From Nocardiopsis gilva YIM 90087 (GTDB lineage: Bacteria; Actinomycetota; Actinomycetes; Streptosporangiales; Streptosporangiaceae): 64,000 bases of DNA. The stretch is from NCBI RefSeq assembly GCF_002263495.1, contig NZ_CP022753.1, positions 2,666,001 to 2,730,000 of the forward strand, given 5' to 3'. The notes beneath the pieces were generated by a model. That model saw nothing but the letters and a program-made list of their open reading frames with translations, made no database searches and was not told the DNA's origin. The translations under genes were made by a program, and so were the position numbers. This document shows, in pieces, positions 16,600 to 25,145 of the stretch. Numbering within the stretch: the stretch's first letter is position 1; every line of letters begins with the position of its first letter.

Positions 16600-18405
16600 G
16601 TGACCGACATCTCCGTGACCGCGCCGGCCGAGGTCCCCACCCAGGGCGGCCTGGCCGATCTTCTGTTCGACCGCGCCGAACGCCACCCGGACGGGATCAT
16701 GCTCAGCCACCAGGCCGGTGGCGGCTGGCAGGACGCCACCGCGTCGGAGGTCCGGGCCGACGTCGTCGCCATCGCCAAGGGGCTCGTCGCCGCGGGCATC
16801 AAGCCCGGCGACCGGGTGGGACTGCTGTCGGGCAACCGGTACGAGTGGACGCTCCTCGACTTCGCGATCTGGGCCGCCGGGGCCGTCTCCGTCCCGATCT
16901 ACCCGTCCTCGTCCGCTGAGCAGATCCGGATGATCCTGGCCGACTCGGGTGCGGTGGCCTGCGTCGTCGACGACGACCCGCACACCACCACGGTCGAGGG
17001 CATCCGCGATACCCTGCCCGACCTCCGCTACGTCTGGACCTTCGACTCCGGCGCCGTGGCCACCCTCGTCGAGGTCGGGCGCGAACTCGACGACTCCGTG
17101 ATCAAGGAGCGCCGGGCGGGCGTCGACGCCGCCGACCCCGCCACGATCGTCTACACCTCGGGTACCACGGGCAGCCCCAAGGGCTGCGTGCTCACCCACG
17201 CGAACTTCCTGGCCGAGGTCGACAGCGTCCTGCACGCGCTGTCCGTCCTCTTCGAACCCGGCAAGGACGGCTCGCCGCCCTCGACGCTGCTCTTCCTGCC
17301 GCTCGCGCACGTCTTCGGGCGCATGGTGGAGGTCGCCGTGATCCACGCCGGGGTCCGGCTCGGCCATACCGGCAGCGTCGGCGCGCTCATCGACGACCTG
17401 CAGACGTTCCGCCCCACGTTCCTGCTCGCCGTTCCCTACGTCTTCGAGAAGATCCACGCCTCCGCCCGCAAGCAGACGACCGGTCTCAAGCGCCGGATCT
17501 TCGACGCGGCCACCGACACGGCGGTCGCCTACAGCCGGTCGCTGTTCAACGGGGGCCCGGGGCTCGGCCTGCGGCTCCGGCACCGGTTCTTCGAGCCCCT
17601 GGTCTACCGCAAGCTGATGGACGCGCTCGGCGGGCGCTGCCGCCGCGTGATCTCCGGCGGCGGCGCGCTGGACGTGCGGCTGCTGCACTTCTACCGCGGC
17701 ATCGGCCTGGATGTGTTCGAGGGATACGGCCTCACCGAGACCACCTCGGCGGTGCTCGTCAACGTCCCGGGCAAGGTGCGCCCCGGCACCATCGGCATCC
17801 CCGTGCCCGGGGTCGAGGTGCGCACCGCCGACGACGGCGAGCTGCTGATCAAGGGCGGGCACGTCTTCGACCGCTACTGGAACCGGCCGCAGGACACCGA
17901 GAAGGCGTTCGTGGACGGCTGGTTCGCCACCGGCGACCTCGCGGAGATCGACGCCGACGGCTTCGTCCGGATCAGCGGGCGGAAGAAGGAGATCCTGGTG
18001 ACCGCGGGCGGCAAGAACGTCGCCCCGGGGCCGCTGGAGGAGCAGGTCGGCTCCGACCCGCTCGTCGACCAGTGCATGCTGGTCGGCGACGGGCGCTCCT
18101 TCGTCACCGCGCTGATCACGATCGACCCGGAGGAGTTCGGCGCCTGGAAGGCGGAGAACGGCCACCCGGTCGCGACGACCGTCGCCGACCTCGCCGACGA
18201 CGCCGGACTGCGCGCCCATGTCCAGCGCGCCATCGACGCCGCCAACGCGACGGTCTCCCGGGCCGAGTCGATCCGCGCGTTCACGATCCTGGCGGAGCGC
18301 TTCACCGTGGAGGACGAGACCCTCACCCCGACCCTGAAGCTGCGCCGCGCCCGCATCCTCGACCGCAACGCCGCGTCCGTCGAGGCGATGTACACCAAGC
18401 GCTGA
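16600..18405 (+). CDS. Long-chain fatty acid-CoA ligase (FadD15-like), copy 2
   Basis: Exactly the same length (601 residues) and domain order as the upstream copy: IVYTSGTTGSPKGCVLTHAN, GYGLTETT, WFATGDLAEIDADG, RKKEILVTAGGKNVAPGP and TPTLKLRRARILD. GTG 16600 is preceded by GGAAGA. The 5' flanks of both copies also share a block (CTATGGC..AGATCATG) about 75 bases before the start, so promoter DNA was duplicated too. Between about 17421 and 17512 the nucleotide sequence is essentially identical to copy 1, which is far above the average divergence. The two may differ in chain-length preference or regulation. A hairpin follows before the convergent TCOD gene. Confidence 0.93.
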   Translation: MTDISVTAPAEVPTQGGLADLLFDRAERHPDGIMLSHQAGGGWQDATASEVRADVVAIAKGLVAAGIKPGDRVGLLSGNRYEWTLLDFAIWAAGAVSVPIYPSSSAEQIRMILADSGAVACVVDDDPHTTTVEGIRDTLPDLRYVWTFDSGAVATLVEVGRELDDSVIKERRAGVDAADPATIVYTSGTTGSPKGCVLTHANFLAEVDSVLHALSVLFEPGKDGSPPSTLLFLPLAHVFGRMVEVAVIHAGVRLGHTGSVGALIDDLQTFRPTFLLAVPYVFEKIHASARKQTTGLKRRIFDAATDTAVAYSRSLFNGGPGLGLRLRHRFFEPLVYRKLMDALGGRCRRVISGGGALDVRLLHFYRGIGLDVFEGYGLTETTSAVLVNVPGKVRPGTIGIPVPGVEVRTADDGELLIKGGHVFDRYWNRPQDTEKAFVDGWFATGDLAEIDADGFVRISGRKKEILVTAGGKNVAPGPLEEQVGSDPLVDQCMLVGDGRSFVTALITIDPEEFGAWKAENGHPVATTVADLADDAGLRAHVQRAIDAANATVSRAESIRAFTILAERFTVEDETLTPTLKLRRARILDRNAASVEAMYTKR

Positions 18406-18412
18406 GACCGCG

Positions 18413-18440
18413 GGGCGGCGCGGCCGGAAGGGCCGGGCCG
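18413..18440. terminator. Terminator hairpin between acyl-CoA ligase 2 and the TCOD gene
   Basis: GGGCGGC..GGCC, a five-base loop, then GGCC..GCCGCCC, between convergent genes. The stem is bulged and lacks a T-tract. Confidence 0.5.
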
Positions 18441-18457
18441 CCCGGGCTCAGCGGCGG

Positions 18458-18820
18458 TCACTCGGGGGCGTCCGCGGCGTCGTCGTCGCCATCGTCGACC
18501 GGTCTGCGCCCCCGCCACCAGGTCATCTTGACCTTGAGGCTGCCCTCACTCGCGGCCTTGGCGATGAAGACGTCGGCCGAGCCGTTGACACTGATGCCCA
18601 GTTCGACGCTGACCTCGTTGGGGCTGGCGTCCAGGGTCGACAGCCGCCGCGAGATGCGCTCGGAGATGTCGCGGACCTTGTCGACCACGACGTCGAAGCG
18701 CTGCTCCGCCGCGCGGAAGACATCACCGCCGGCGACATCGCGCATCACGGGGGAGCTCTCCGCCGTCTCGATCTGCACCGTGGCACCGTGCCCGTCGTCG
18801 AACCGAACGATCTCCGCCAT
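18458..18820 (-). CDS. Trypsin-co-occurring domain protein (CU044_2847/TCOD1-like)
   Basis: A 120-residue protein. It opens MAEIVRFDDGHGATVQIETA and ends with the diagnostic block EVSVELGISVNGSADVFIAK then SLKVKMTWW. This is the pattern of the small trypsin-co-occurring domain proteins (CU044_2847 family), which accompany trypsin-like proteases in bacterial conflict systems described by Aravind's group. A trypsin-like gene lies in the operon 6 kb away on the same strand, which supports the link. The fold is predicted beta-rich with one long helix (RFDVVVDKVRDISERIS). Its function is unknown: it could be an adaptor or a protease substrate. ATG 18820 has AAAGGCGGG upstream. The tail is acidic (VDDGDDDAADAPE). 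Confidence 0.8.
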   Translation of the reverse strand: MAEIVRFDDGHGATVQIETAESSPVMRDVAGGDVFRAAEQRFDVVVDKVRDISERISRRLSTLDASPNEVSVELGISVNGSADVFIAKAASEGSLKVKMTWWRGRRPVDDGDDDAADAPE

Positions 18821-19086
18821 CGATCCCGCCTTTCTCGCCGTAGCACCATCGATTTCCGTCGTGCCGTCATGTCCCTCCCGCGTAGCGGAGGCGGGGAAAC
18901 CAAAGGTGCGCGTCGAATCCGGGCGACGTAAGACAAATGTCCGCATCTGGTCTACATGGAATCCGGTACAACGGGGATATAACCCCCGTTGCGGCATGTC
19001 GGGATATTTGTCATGAGAAGACTTGTGTACCGTTCGCGTCTACCCGTACCGGGGTCTGGCCACCGAATCATGGTCGTGAGGTACAA
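18821..19086. promoter_or_regulatory. Divergent promoter region between TCOD and DUF397 genes
   Basis: 266 bases, AT-richer than average, with the hairpin AACGGGG-7-CCCCGTT at 18970-18990. It must serve both diverging genes. No regulator is identified. Confidence 0.4.
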
Positions 19087-19371
19087 ATGAGCACCGATTC
19101 AGCGGTGGTAAGCGAAGGGGCCGGGAGAGGAGAGAGTGCGTGCGCGTCGGGGCCGGGACGGCCGGGGCATCGGCCGCCCGTCCGTGCCTGGTGGAAGTCC
19201 AGCTACAGCAACCAGGGCGAGGGCTGCCTGGAAGTCACCCGGCCCTCCGGGTCCACCGTCCTGGTCCGTGACTCGACCGACCCGCGTGGAACGGTGATCG
19301 GTATCGACGCCGGAACCTGGCAGGCATTCCTCTCCGGTCTCCGACGCGGAGAATTCGACGGCGTGGACTGA
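19087..19371 (+). CDS. DUF397 family protein
   Basis: A 94-residue protein with the DUF397 core WKSSYSNQGEGCLEVTRPSG then VLVRDSTDPRGTVIGIDAGT and the closing FLSGLRRGEFDG. DUF397 proteins occur in very large numbers in filamentous actinomycetes. They are normally paired with WhiJ-like XRE regulators and affect development and antibiotic production. This copy has an extra 40-residue Gly/Ala-rich N-terminal extension and no XRE partner beside it (the nearest is at 35.8 kb). It is inserted, in opposite orientation, between the TCOD gene and the STAND gene. ATG 19087 has AGGTAC upstream. Confidence 0.9.
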   Translation: MSTDSAVVSEGAGRGESACASGPGRPGHRPPVRAWWKSSYSNQGEGCLEVTRPSGSTVLVRDSTDPRGTVIGIDAGTWQAFLSGLRRGEFDGVD

Positions 19372-19404
19372 GCGAGCCCCGCGGCCTCCCCGGCTCCGGA
19401 CGAC

Positions 19405-22400
19405 TCAGAGCAGGGGCAGGAAGAGGTCGCAGTTGGCACGTACGTTCTCCTCCGCCGACCGCGTGGCGGGATGCGCCGGGCCGAACATCGCCCGGTAGCG
19501 CTCGACCACGTCGGCCCGCTCCTCGGCAAGAGCGGTGTCCTCCACGGCCATGCGATCCAGCACCCGATTGCGTCGCACGGCCAGGGTCAGCGGGTGGTCT
19601 TCCCCCAGAATCCGCTGCGCGCGTTCCAGAGACGCCGTGTCCAGGTCCAACGCCGCCGCCGCGTTGCCCGCCGCGAACAGGTCGCTGGCGAGGTTGACCG
19701 CGTTCGCGAGGGTCCACGGGTGCTCCTCGCCGAGACGGTCGGTGTTCACCGCCAGCGCCTCCTCATCGACCGTCCGAGCCTCCTCCAACCGACCGAGGAG
19801 GCGCAGCGTGACGGCGTGGTTGACCGACGTGGCGGCGTAGAGGGGGTGGTCGGTGCCGTACAGGGCGCGATAGCGGTCGCGGGCCTCCCGCGACAGGGAC
19901 AGGGCGCCGTCGTGATCGCCGACCGCCCGCAGCGACACCGCGTGGTTGGCCGCGGCACGCGTCGTCTCCTGGGTGTCGCCCCCCAACTTCGTCCGCAGCA
20001 TCTCATAGGCCTCCCCGGACAGGGCGAGCGCTTCCTGCAGACGCCCCGTCCGGCGCTTGAGCGCCGACAGCGCCATCATGGTGGACAGCCGCAATGTGTG
20101 GTCGGAGGGAAAGGCGCGCTGCGTGGTGAGATAGAGCTCGTCCATCTCCCGCTCGGCCTCCCAGTAGCGCCCCGACTCCATGAGTCCCTGAGCGTGCGCC
20201 GAGCGGCTGGCCAGCGTCTGCACGTGCTCCGGCCCCAGCATCTCGCTGCGACGCTGGAAGTTGTACTGGTTGATCTCTATCGACTCGGTGAACTGGCCGG
20301 TCAACCGGAGACCGACAGCGTGCACGTGGGCGGACTGCAGGGTGAGCGGATCGTCGCGGCCGAAGGCGCGCTGTTGTCGGTCGAGCACATCCGCACTCAC
20401 CTTGACCGCGCGACGGTACTGCCCCAGGTTCCGCAGATCCAAGGAGAGGAGGCCGCGCGACTCCAGGGTCTCCTCATCATCGGTGCCCCGCAGCCGGATC
20501 AACGTCTCGACCAGCTCCTTCCGGCGCTCGTAGGCCTCGTCGAACCTCCCGGCCTCCGCGGCGATCTGCGCGTAGCGCATCTCGGCGCGCAGCGTGTGCG
20601 GATCCTCCGGCCCGAGTTTGTCGGGCCACAGGTCGAGCAGGCGGCGAACCAGCGCCTCGGCCTCGGTCAACCTGCCCCATTGGAAGAGGAACAGCACCTC
20701 GTGGAGAGCCAGGTCCCGGGCCCAGTCGCTGCGGCAGTCCCACTGCCGGGTCTCCCACACGTGCGGCAGCAGCTCCACATACCGCGGCCAGTCTCCCGGA
20801 GAGAGCGGGTCGCCCGGGTTGAGGTTGGCCAGCAGCAGGTGGGCGCAGTGCCGGAAGCGGTCGCGCTCCTCGGAGTCCAGCGGCAGCTTCAACGTCTCCT
20901 GCACCAGCCGGTGCAGCTGGAACGTGGTGTTGCGGTGGTCCATCTTGGCCAGGGCGTAGCGGTCGATGGTGCGCAGCGCACGGCCCAGCTTGATCGCGGG
21001 GTCGGCGAGGATCTCCGTCAGGTACTCCGGCGCCTCGACGTTGCGCGCACCGTTGAACAGCCGACGCGGGATCGGCTGCGGTGCGAGGAACGCGCAGACC
21101 TGCAGCAGCTGCAGCGCGCCGGGGTTGGACTCCCGCAGCCGCTCCAGCGTCATGTTCATCGTCGCCGCGACCGACCAGGGGTAGTCCGGGCTCGGCGCCA
21201 CGTTGGCCAGCAGCTGGTCGGCCTTCACGTCGAAGAGCTCCAGCCACTCCTCGGCGGGCATCAGCGTCTCGTACAGCCACACCGCGGTCTGCTCCACCGC
21301 CAGGGGCAGGTCGCCGAGCCGCTCGGCGATGCGGTCGGCCTCCTCGGCGGTGAGCGCCTCCGGGCCGCGCTTGAGCAGCAGCTCGGTGCTCTCCTCCCGC
21401 TCGAAGGTGTCGACCTGCAACAGGTTGCCGCCCGCGGTGCGCCATTCGGGGGACCGGGAGGTGACCACCACGTGGCCCGGGCCGCCGGTGGGGATCAGCG
21501 GGCGGATGTCGGCGGGCGCGGTGGCGTTGTCGTAGACCAGCAGCCAGTCACTCACCGGACGGCCCGAGCGCAGCGCCTCCAGTACGGTGCGGACCGTGGC
21601 CGCGGGGTCGCCGACCGTGCCGATCCCCAGCTTCGGCGCGAGCTCGATGAGCGACTGCTGGACCTGGGCCGGGGTGTCGGCGGGGATCCACCACACCAGG
21701 TCGTAGTGGGACCGGTGGCGCCAGGCGTACTCCGTGGCGAGCTGTGTCTTTCCGACACCGCCCATGCCCTGGAGCGCCTGCGGGACGGTCTGCGGCAGCA
21801 CCATGGCAGTGCCCTCCTGCAGCCGTCGGCCCAACTCGGCCAGGAGCGGCTCGCGGCCGACGAAGCTCATGTTCCGCGGCGGAACCTGCCCCCATACGGC
21901 CGGGCGGGTGTGCTGCCCCCGCGGAACCGTCTGCTGCGCCATGTGCATGCTGTCTCCGTCGGGCACAGGTGGGACCAGCCCTGCCCGCTGGGGATACGCG
22001 GGAGAGTCGGCCGTCTGGAACTCGTCGAGGTTCACGTCTCTGCCCTTCAGCGTTTCACGGCTGGCTGCGTCGGAACCGGGTTGGCTTTGGCCGAACCCGG
22101 CCAGTGTGGATGTGGGCGCGGTGTGCGGAGGCCCCGTCGCCTGCTCGGGGCCTTTCCACTCTTCGGCGGCCTGCCGAATTGGCCCGGGCAGTGCCCGCAT
22201 CGCCGCGTAGACGGCGTGGGCGAAGGGGGCCGTGTCTCCGGACACCTCGGGCAGCCGTAGGTCGGGGGCGTCGCCCAGCAGCAGTCGCTCCAGGTCGGCG
22301 AACCAGGGGATGGTGGTCCGGTAGTGCCCGGCGATGGCCGTCAGGAGTTCCTGGATCTCGTGGCGCTGCCCGCCCACCGCCAGCAGCAGTTCCCGCACAC

Positions 22401-23979
22401 CGGGGTGGAATTCGAGGGTCACGCGGTCGCCGCGGTCGATGGAGGGGGCGTCCTCGCTGCGATGGATCAGACCGGAGCACAGCACCTCCGTCAGGTCGGA
22501 GGGGCGCGCCCGGGGGTCGAAGCGCTCCTGGATCAACCGGATCGTCGACAGGTTGAGCGGCACCGCCGCCAGGTGCACCGCCAGCCGGAACGCGGCCGGT
22601 GAGGCGATGGCCCGGAACGTCTCGACGCGACGATGGGCTGCGAGGTCCTGGGGGACCTCCGACTCCCCGGCCGCCGGATCGGGGAGCGAACCGATGCCCC
22701 ACGCGTCGTCGGCGCCGCTGGGCGCTTGGAAGTCCGGGCTGGTGAGCAGCGCGGTCGCCGGATATTCCGGCGGGGCCTGGCGGCCCGCGACGAAGCGGGC
22801 CCAGCGCCCGACCTCGTCGGCTTCCAGGGGGAAGACCGGGATGGGGACCGCGTCGTCCTGTGGGGCGTCGACCTCGACGGGCGGCCATGCGGAGAACGGT
22901 CGGATCCGGTACGTGGAGTTGGGTGCCAGCGCGTCACCGGGCGGCCAGGGCGCCCGCAGCTTGACGCGCTCCGGGGACATGCCGGTCGACGGCCACACCG
23001 TCCGGTCGAGCAGGTGGGCCACGCCCACCGGCCCCTTCGCGCCCCAGCGGGCGAGCCACGTGTCGATCGCTCCGGTGTGCCAGCCGTCGCCGACGCCGTC
23101 GGTGAGCACCAGCAGGATGCGGGATTCGGGGGAGCGGCCGTCCACGAGGCGGTCGGGGTCCGGCGCGGGGCCCCCGGTCGTCCGCAAGGGGAAGTCGTCC
23201 ACGTGCGTCTTGCCGGAGTCGAAGTAGCAGACCCGGATCCGGCGGAACACGTTCAGCGGCGTGAGCAGCTCGATGAACTCCCGAACGAGCGGCTCCTGGA
23301 CGACCATGGACAGGCTGTCGTCGACCAGCAGGGTGAGGCCGTCGGCGACCTCCCGCTCGGGCAGGAACTCCGGCAGCAGCGGTGCGGGCCGTGCGCGCCG
23401 GACGCCGCGGCGGGCCAGCGACCGCTCGGCGTAGTGCGCCGCGGTGGCGTCCTCGTCCACCAGGGTGCCGGTGTCCGACTCGTGGTGGCGCCGGAACCAC
23501 CGCAGTGCGCGGACCATCGATACGCGGTCGCCGATCAGCGGGCCGCCCGCCCGCTCGGGGGCGGCGCCGACGGGCGTATGGGGATGGCCCGGAGACGGCT
23601 CGGAGCCCTCCGCGTCGCCGTCGGGGGACTCAGGGTCCGCCTCGGGGTCGGCAAGGTGATCCGGAGGGTCGGGGGACGCGTCGCGCGGATCCTGTGCCGG
23701 TGTCTCCGGTGCCGCGTCGTCCGCCTCGGGGGAGGAGTCGCCGAGTGCTTCGTCCGGCGGTTCGACCTGTGCCTGGCCACCAGGTTCGTCGGGGGCCTCG
23801 GCCGGTTCGGTGTCCGGCGGCTCCGGCGCGTGGTAGCGGTGCGCGGCGAGCCACAGCGCGTCGCCCACTTCCCACCACGTCGGTAATGAGGCCGTGGACT
23901 GCGGAAATGACTCACCTGGGGACGGCGATGCCGCCGACCCCTCGGCCTCCGGCCGGTCGCGACCCCTGCTCCCGGTCAC
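19405..23979 (-). CDS. vWA-like (SAV_2336-type) - NB-ARC - TPR STAND protein
   Basis: A giant 1524-residue signalling NTPase. Residues 50-150 are acidic and Pro-rich (linker). At about 205-330 there is a vWA-like domain with a MIDAS-type motif TLLVDDSLSM (near 220) and a second acidic loop LVLTDGVGDG (near 290); this is the region named SAV_2336 N-terminal in actinomycetes. The NB-ARC NTPase starts with MSFVGREPLL. It has a P-loop GMGGVGKTQLA near 740, a Walker B WLLVYDNA near 813, VVVTSRSPEW, and GDLPLAVEQ near 888. About nine degenerate TPRs run from 1100 to the end (LGPEDPHTLRAEMRYAQIAA style). The GTG start overlaps the MoxR stop as GTGA, so the two are translationally coupled. It is the probable sensor and scaffold of the protease-MoxR-vWA conflict system. 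NCBI names related proteins FxSxx-COOH system TPR proteins, but no RiPP genes are seen here. Confidence 0.88.
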   Translation of the reverse strand: MTGSRGRDRPEAEGSAASPSPGESFPQSTASLPTWWEVGDALWLAAHRYHAPEPPDTEPAEAPDEPGGQAQVEPPDEALGDSSPEADDAAPETPAQDPRDASPDPPDHLADPEADPESPDGDAEGSEPSPGHPHTPVGAAPERAGGPLIGDRVSMVRALRWFRRHHESDTGTLVDEDATAAHYAERSLARRGVRRARPAPLLPEFLPEREVADGLTLLVDDSLSMVVQEPLVREFIELLTPLNVFRRIRVCYFDSGKTHVDDFPLRTTGGPAPDPDRLVDGRSPESRILLVLTDGVGDGWHTGAIDTWLARWGAKGPVGVAHLLDRTVWPSTGMSPERVKLRAPWPPGDALAPNSTYRIRPFSAWPPVEVDAPQDDAVPIPVFPLEADEVGRWARFVAGRQAPPEYPATALLTSPDFQAPSGADDAWGIGSLPDPAAGESEVPQDLAAHRRVETFRAIASPAAFRLAVHLAAVPLNLSTIRLIQERFDPRARPSDLTEVLCSGLIHRSEDAPSIDRGDRVTLEFHPGVRELLLAVGGQRHEIQELLTAIAGHYRTTIPWFADLERLLLGDAPDLRLPEVSGDTAPFAHAVYAAMRALPGPIRQAAEEWKGPEQATGPPHTAPTSTLAGFGQSQPGSDAASRETLKGRDVNLDEFQTADSPAYPQRAGLVPPVPDGDSMHMAQQTVPRGQHTRPAVWGQVPPRNMSFVGREPLLAELGRRLQEGTAMVLPQTVPQALQGMGGVGKTQLATEYAWRHRSHYDLVWWIPADTPAQVQQSLIELAPKLGIGTVGDPAATVRTVLEALRSGRPVSDWLLVYDNATAPADIRPLIPTGGPGHVVVTSRSPEWRTAGGNLLQVDTFEREESTELLLKRGPEALTAEEADRIAERLGDLPLAVEQTAVWLYETLMPAEEWLELFDVKADQLLANVAPSPDYPWSVAATMNMTLERLRESNPGALQLLQVCAFLAPQPIPRRLFNGARNVEAPEYLTEILADPAIKLGRALRTIDRYALAKMDHRNTTFQLHRLVQETLKLPLDSEERDRFRHCAHLLLANLNPGDPLSPGDWPRYVELLPHVWETRQWDCRSDWARDLALHEVLFLFQWGRLTEAEALVRRLLDLWPDKLGPEDPHTLRAEMRYAQIAAEAGRFDEAYERRKELVETLIRLRGTDDEETLESRGLLSLDLRNLGQYRRAVKVSADVLDRQQRAFGRDDPLTLQSAHVHAVGLRLTGQFTESIEINQYNFQRRSEMLGPEHVQTLASRSAHAQGLMESGRYWEAEREMDELYLTTQRAFPSDHTLRLSTMMALSALKRRTGRLQEALALSGEAYEMLRTKLGGDTQETTRAAANHAVSLRAVGDHDGALSLSREARDRYRALYGTDHPLYAATSVNHAVTLRLLGRLEEARTVDEEALAVNTDRLGEEHPWTLANAVNLASDLFAAGNAAAALDLDTASLERAQRILGEDHPLTLAVRRNRVLDRMAVEDTALAEERADVVERYRAMFGPAHPATRSAEENVRANCDLFLPLL

Positions 23980-25112
23980 TCGAGGCCCGCCTCCGTTTCC
24001 GTCAGACGGCGCCAGACCAGGTTCAATATCCGGTTCCAGGCGTTCGGGTCCAAGGATGTTGCATGGGCGCGGACATCGGAACTAACGAGATGGACCGAGT
24101 TCAGTAGCTGGTCGATCGACAGCCCGTTGACTTCCTGGCTCCGCCGGAGGAAGTCCTGGATGAGTTGGCGGTCCTGGGCGCGCTCCCGGTCGATGAAGTG
24201 GGCGCAGACGATGTCGGCGAGCCGCCCTTCCGATGGGCGCTCCAGGTGGACGGGGAGACAGCGGCGGAGGAAGGCGGGGGGCAGGGGGCGCTCACCATTG
24301 CTGGTGATGACGATGAACGGGAACTCGTGGCAGCGCACCTCGCCCTCGTGCACCGTCGCCGTCCGTCCGGGGTCGTCGGTGGGAACAGTGATGTACTCCT
24401 GGGAGGAGCGGAGCCGGACGAGCTCGGGGATCCGGTAGCGGCCGTACTCCAGGACGTCGAGCAGGTCGTTGGCGAGGTCGATGTCGCCCTTGTCGAACTC
24501 GTCGATCACCAGGACGCGGGGGAGCCGGTGCGGAAGCAAAGCGGTCCCCAGAGGGCCGAGGCTCAGGTAGTCGCCGATGGGCCGCTCAGGCGGCGGTTGG
24601 TCGTCCGGTGCCGCCGCGGCGTCGGCCGAGATGTCGTGGATGCGGGCGATGGGATCGTACTCGTAGAGTCCCGAGCGCAGGGTGCTGCGGCTGGTGATGG
24701 GCCAGCGCAGCACGCGCCCCAAGCCCAGCTCGCGGCTCACGTGGTAGGCGAGGCTGGACTTGCCGACCCCGGGCGCCCCAGTGACGAGAAGCGGGCGGCG
24801 CAGGAGCAGCGCGGTGTTGACCGCCTCGACCACCGCCGTCTCGTGGTCGGTCAGCGGCTGACCGGCCAGAGCGGTCGTGACGCCGAGGACGCGCGCGGTC
24901 TCCTCGTCGTCGGTCGGCGGGTCGGGTTGGTCGGGGCCACCGTCGAAGCGGCGCCACGGCGGGGGACCGGGGAGCCGCTCCGCCAGGTTCGTCGCGTAGG
25001 TGGCCGGTCGGCCCGTCCCCCGGTAGATCCACCACGACGGCACGGCACCATTGCCGCCCGAAGCATGGTGACCGGGGGATTTCCCGGGGTCGGACGTCGG
25101 GGAAGAGGCCAT
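23976..25112 (-). CDS. MoxR-type AAA+ ATPase
   Basis: A 378-residue AAA+ protein of the MoxR/dynein-related clade. It has Walker A GAPGVGKS (112-119), Walker B LVIDEFD (201-207), sensor 1 IVITSNGERPLPPAFLRRC (about 255-273) with the arginine finger region, and a C-terminal lid helix bundle. MoxR ATPases act as chaperones that remodel vWA-domain partners, and the next gene encodes a vWA-like domain, so the pairing is as expected. A 65-residue Pro/Gly-rich N terminus precedes the core. The upstream protease gene is 33 bases away and the downstream STAND gene overlaps by four bases, so this is the middle gene of a three-gene operon. ATG 25112 follows a weak GGATGG site. Confidence 0.9.
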   Translation of the reverse strand: MASSPTSDPGKSPGHHASGGNGAVPSWWIYRGTGRPATYATNLAERLPGPPPWRRFDGGPDQPDPPTDDEETARVLGVTTALAGQPLTDHETAVVEAVNTALLLRRPLLVTGAPGVGKSSLAYHVSRELGLGRVLRWPITSRSTLRSGLYEYDPIARIHDISADAAAAPDDQPPPERPIGDYLSLGPLGTALLPHRLPRVLVIDEFDKGDIDLANDLLDVLEYGRYRIPELVRLRSSQEYITVPTDDPGRTATVHEGEVRCHEFPFIVITSNGERPLPPAFLRRCLPVHLERPSEGRLADIVCAHFIDRERAQDRQLIQDFLRRSQEVNGLSIDQLLNSVHLVSSDVRAHATSLDPNAWNRILNLVWRRLTETEAGLE

Positions 25113-25145
25113 CGGAAGACCATCCTTGTCGTCGTCGACCTCGTG

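Noticed and set aside
19471-22260. 929-codon plus-strand open frame inside the STAND gene
   Set aside because: It is the complement of the NB-ARC/TPR gene; no known domain can be read, and the codon pattern is that of an antisense frame in high-G+C DNA.
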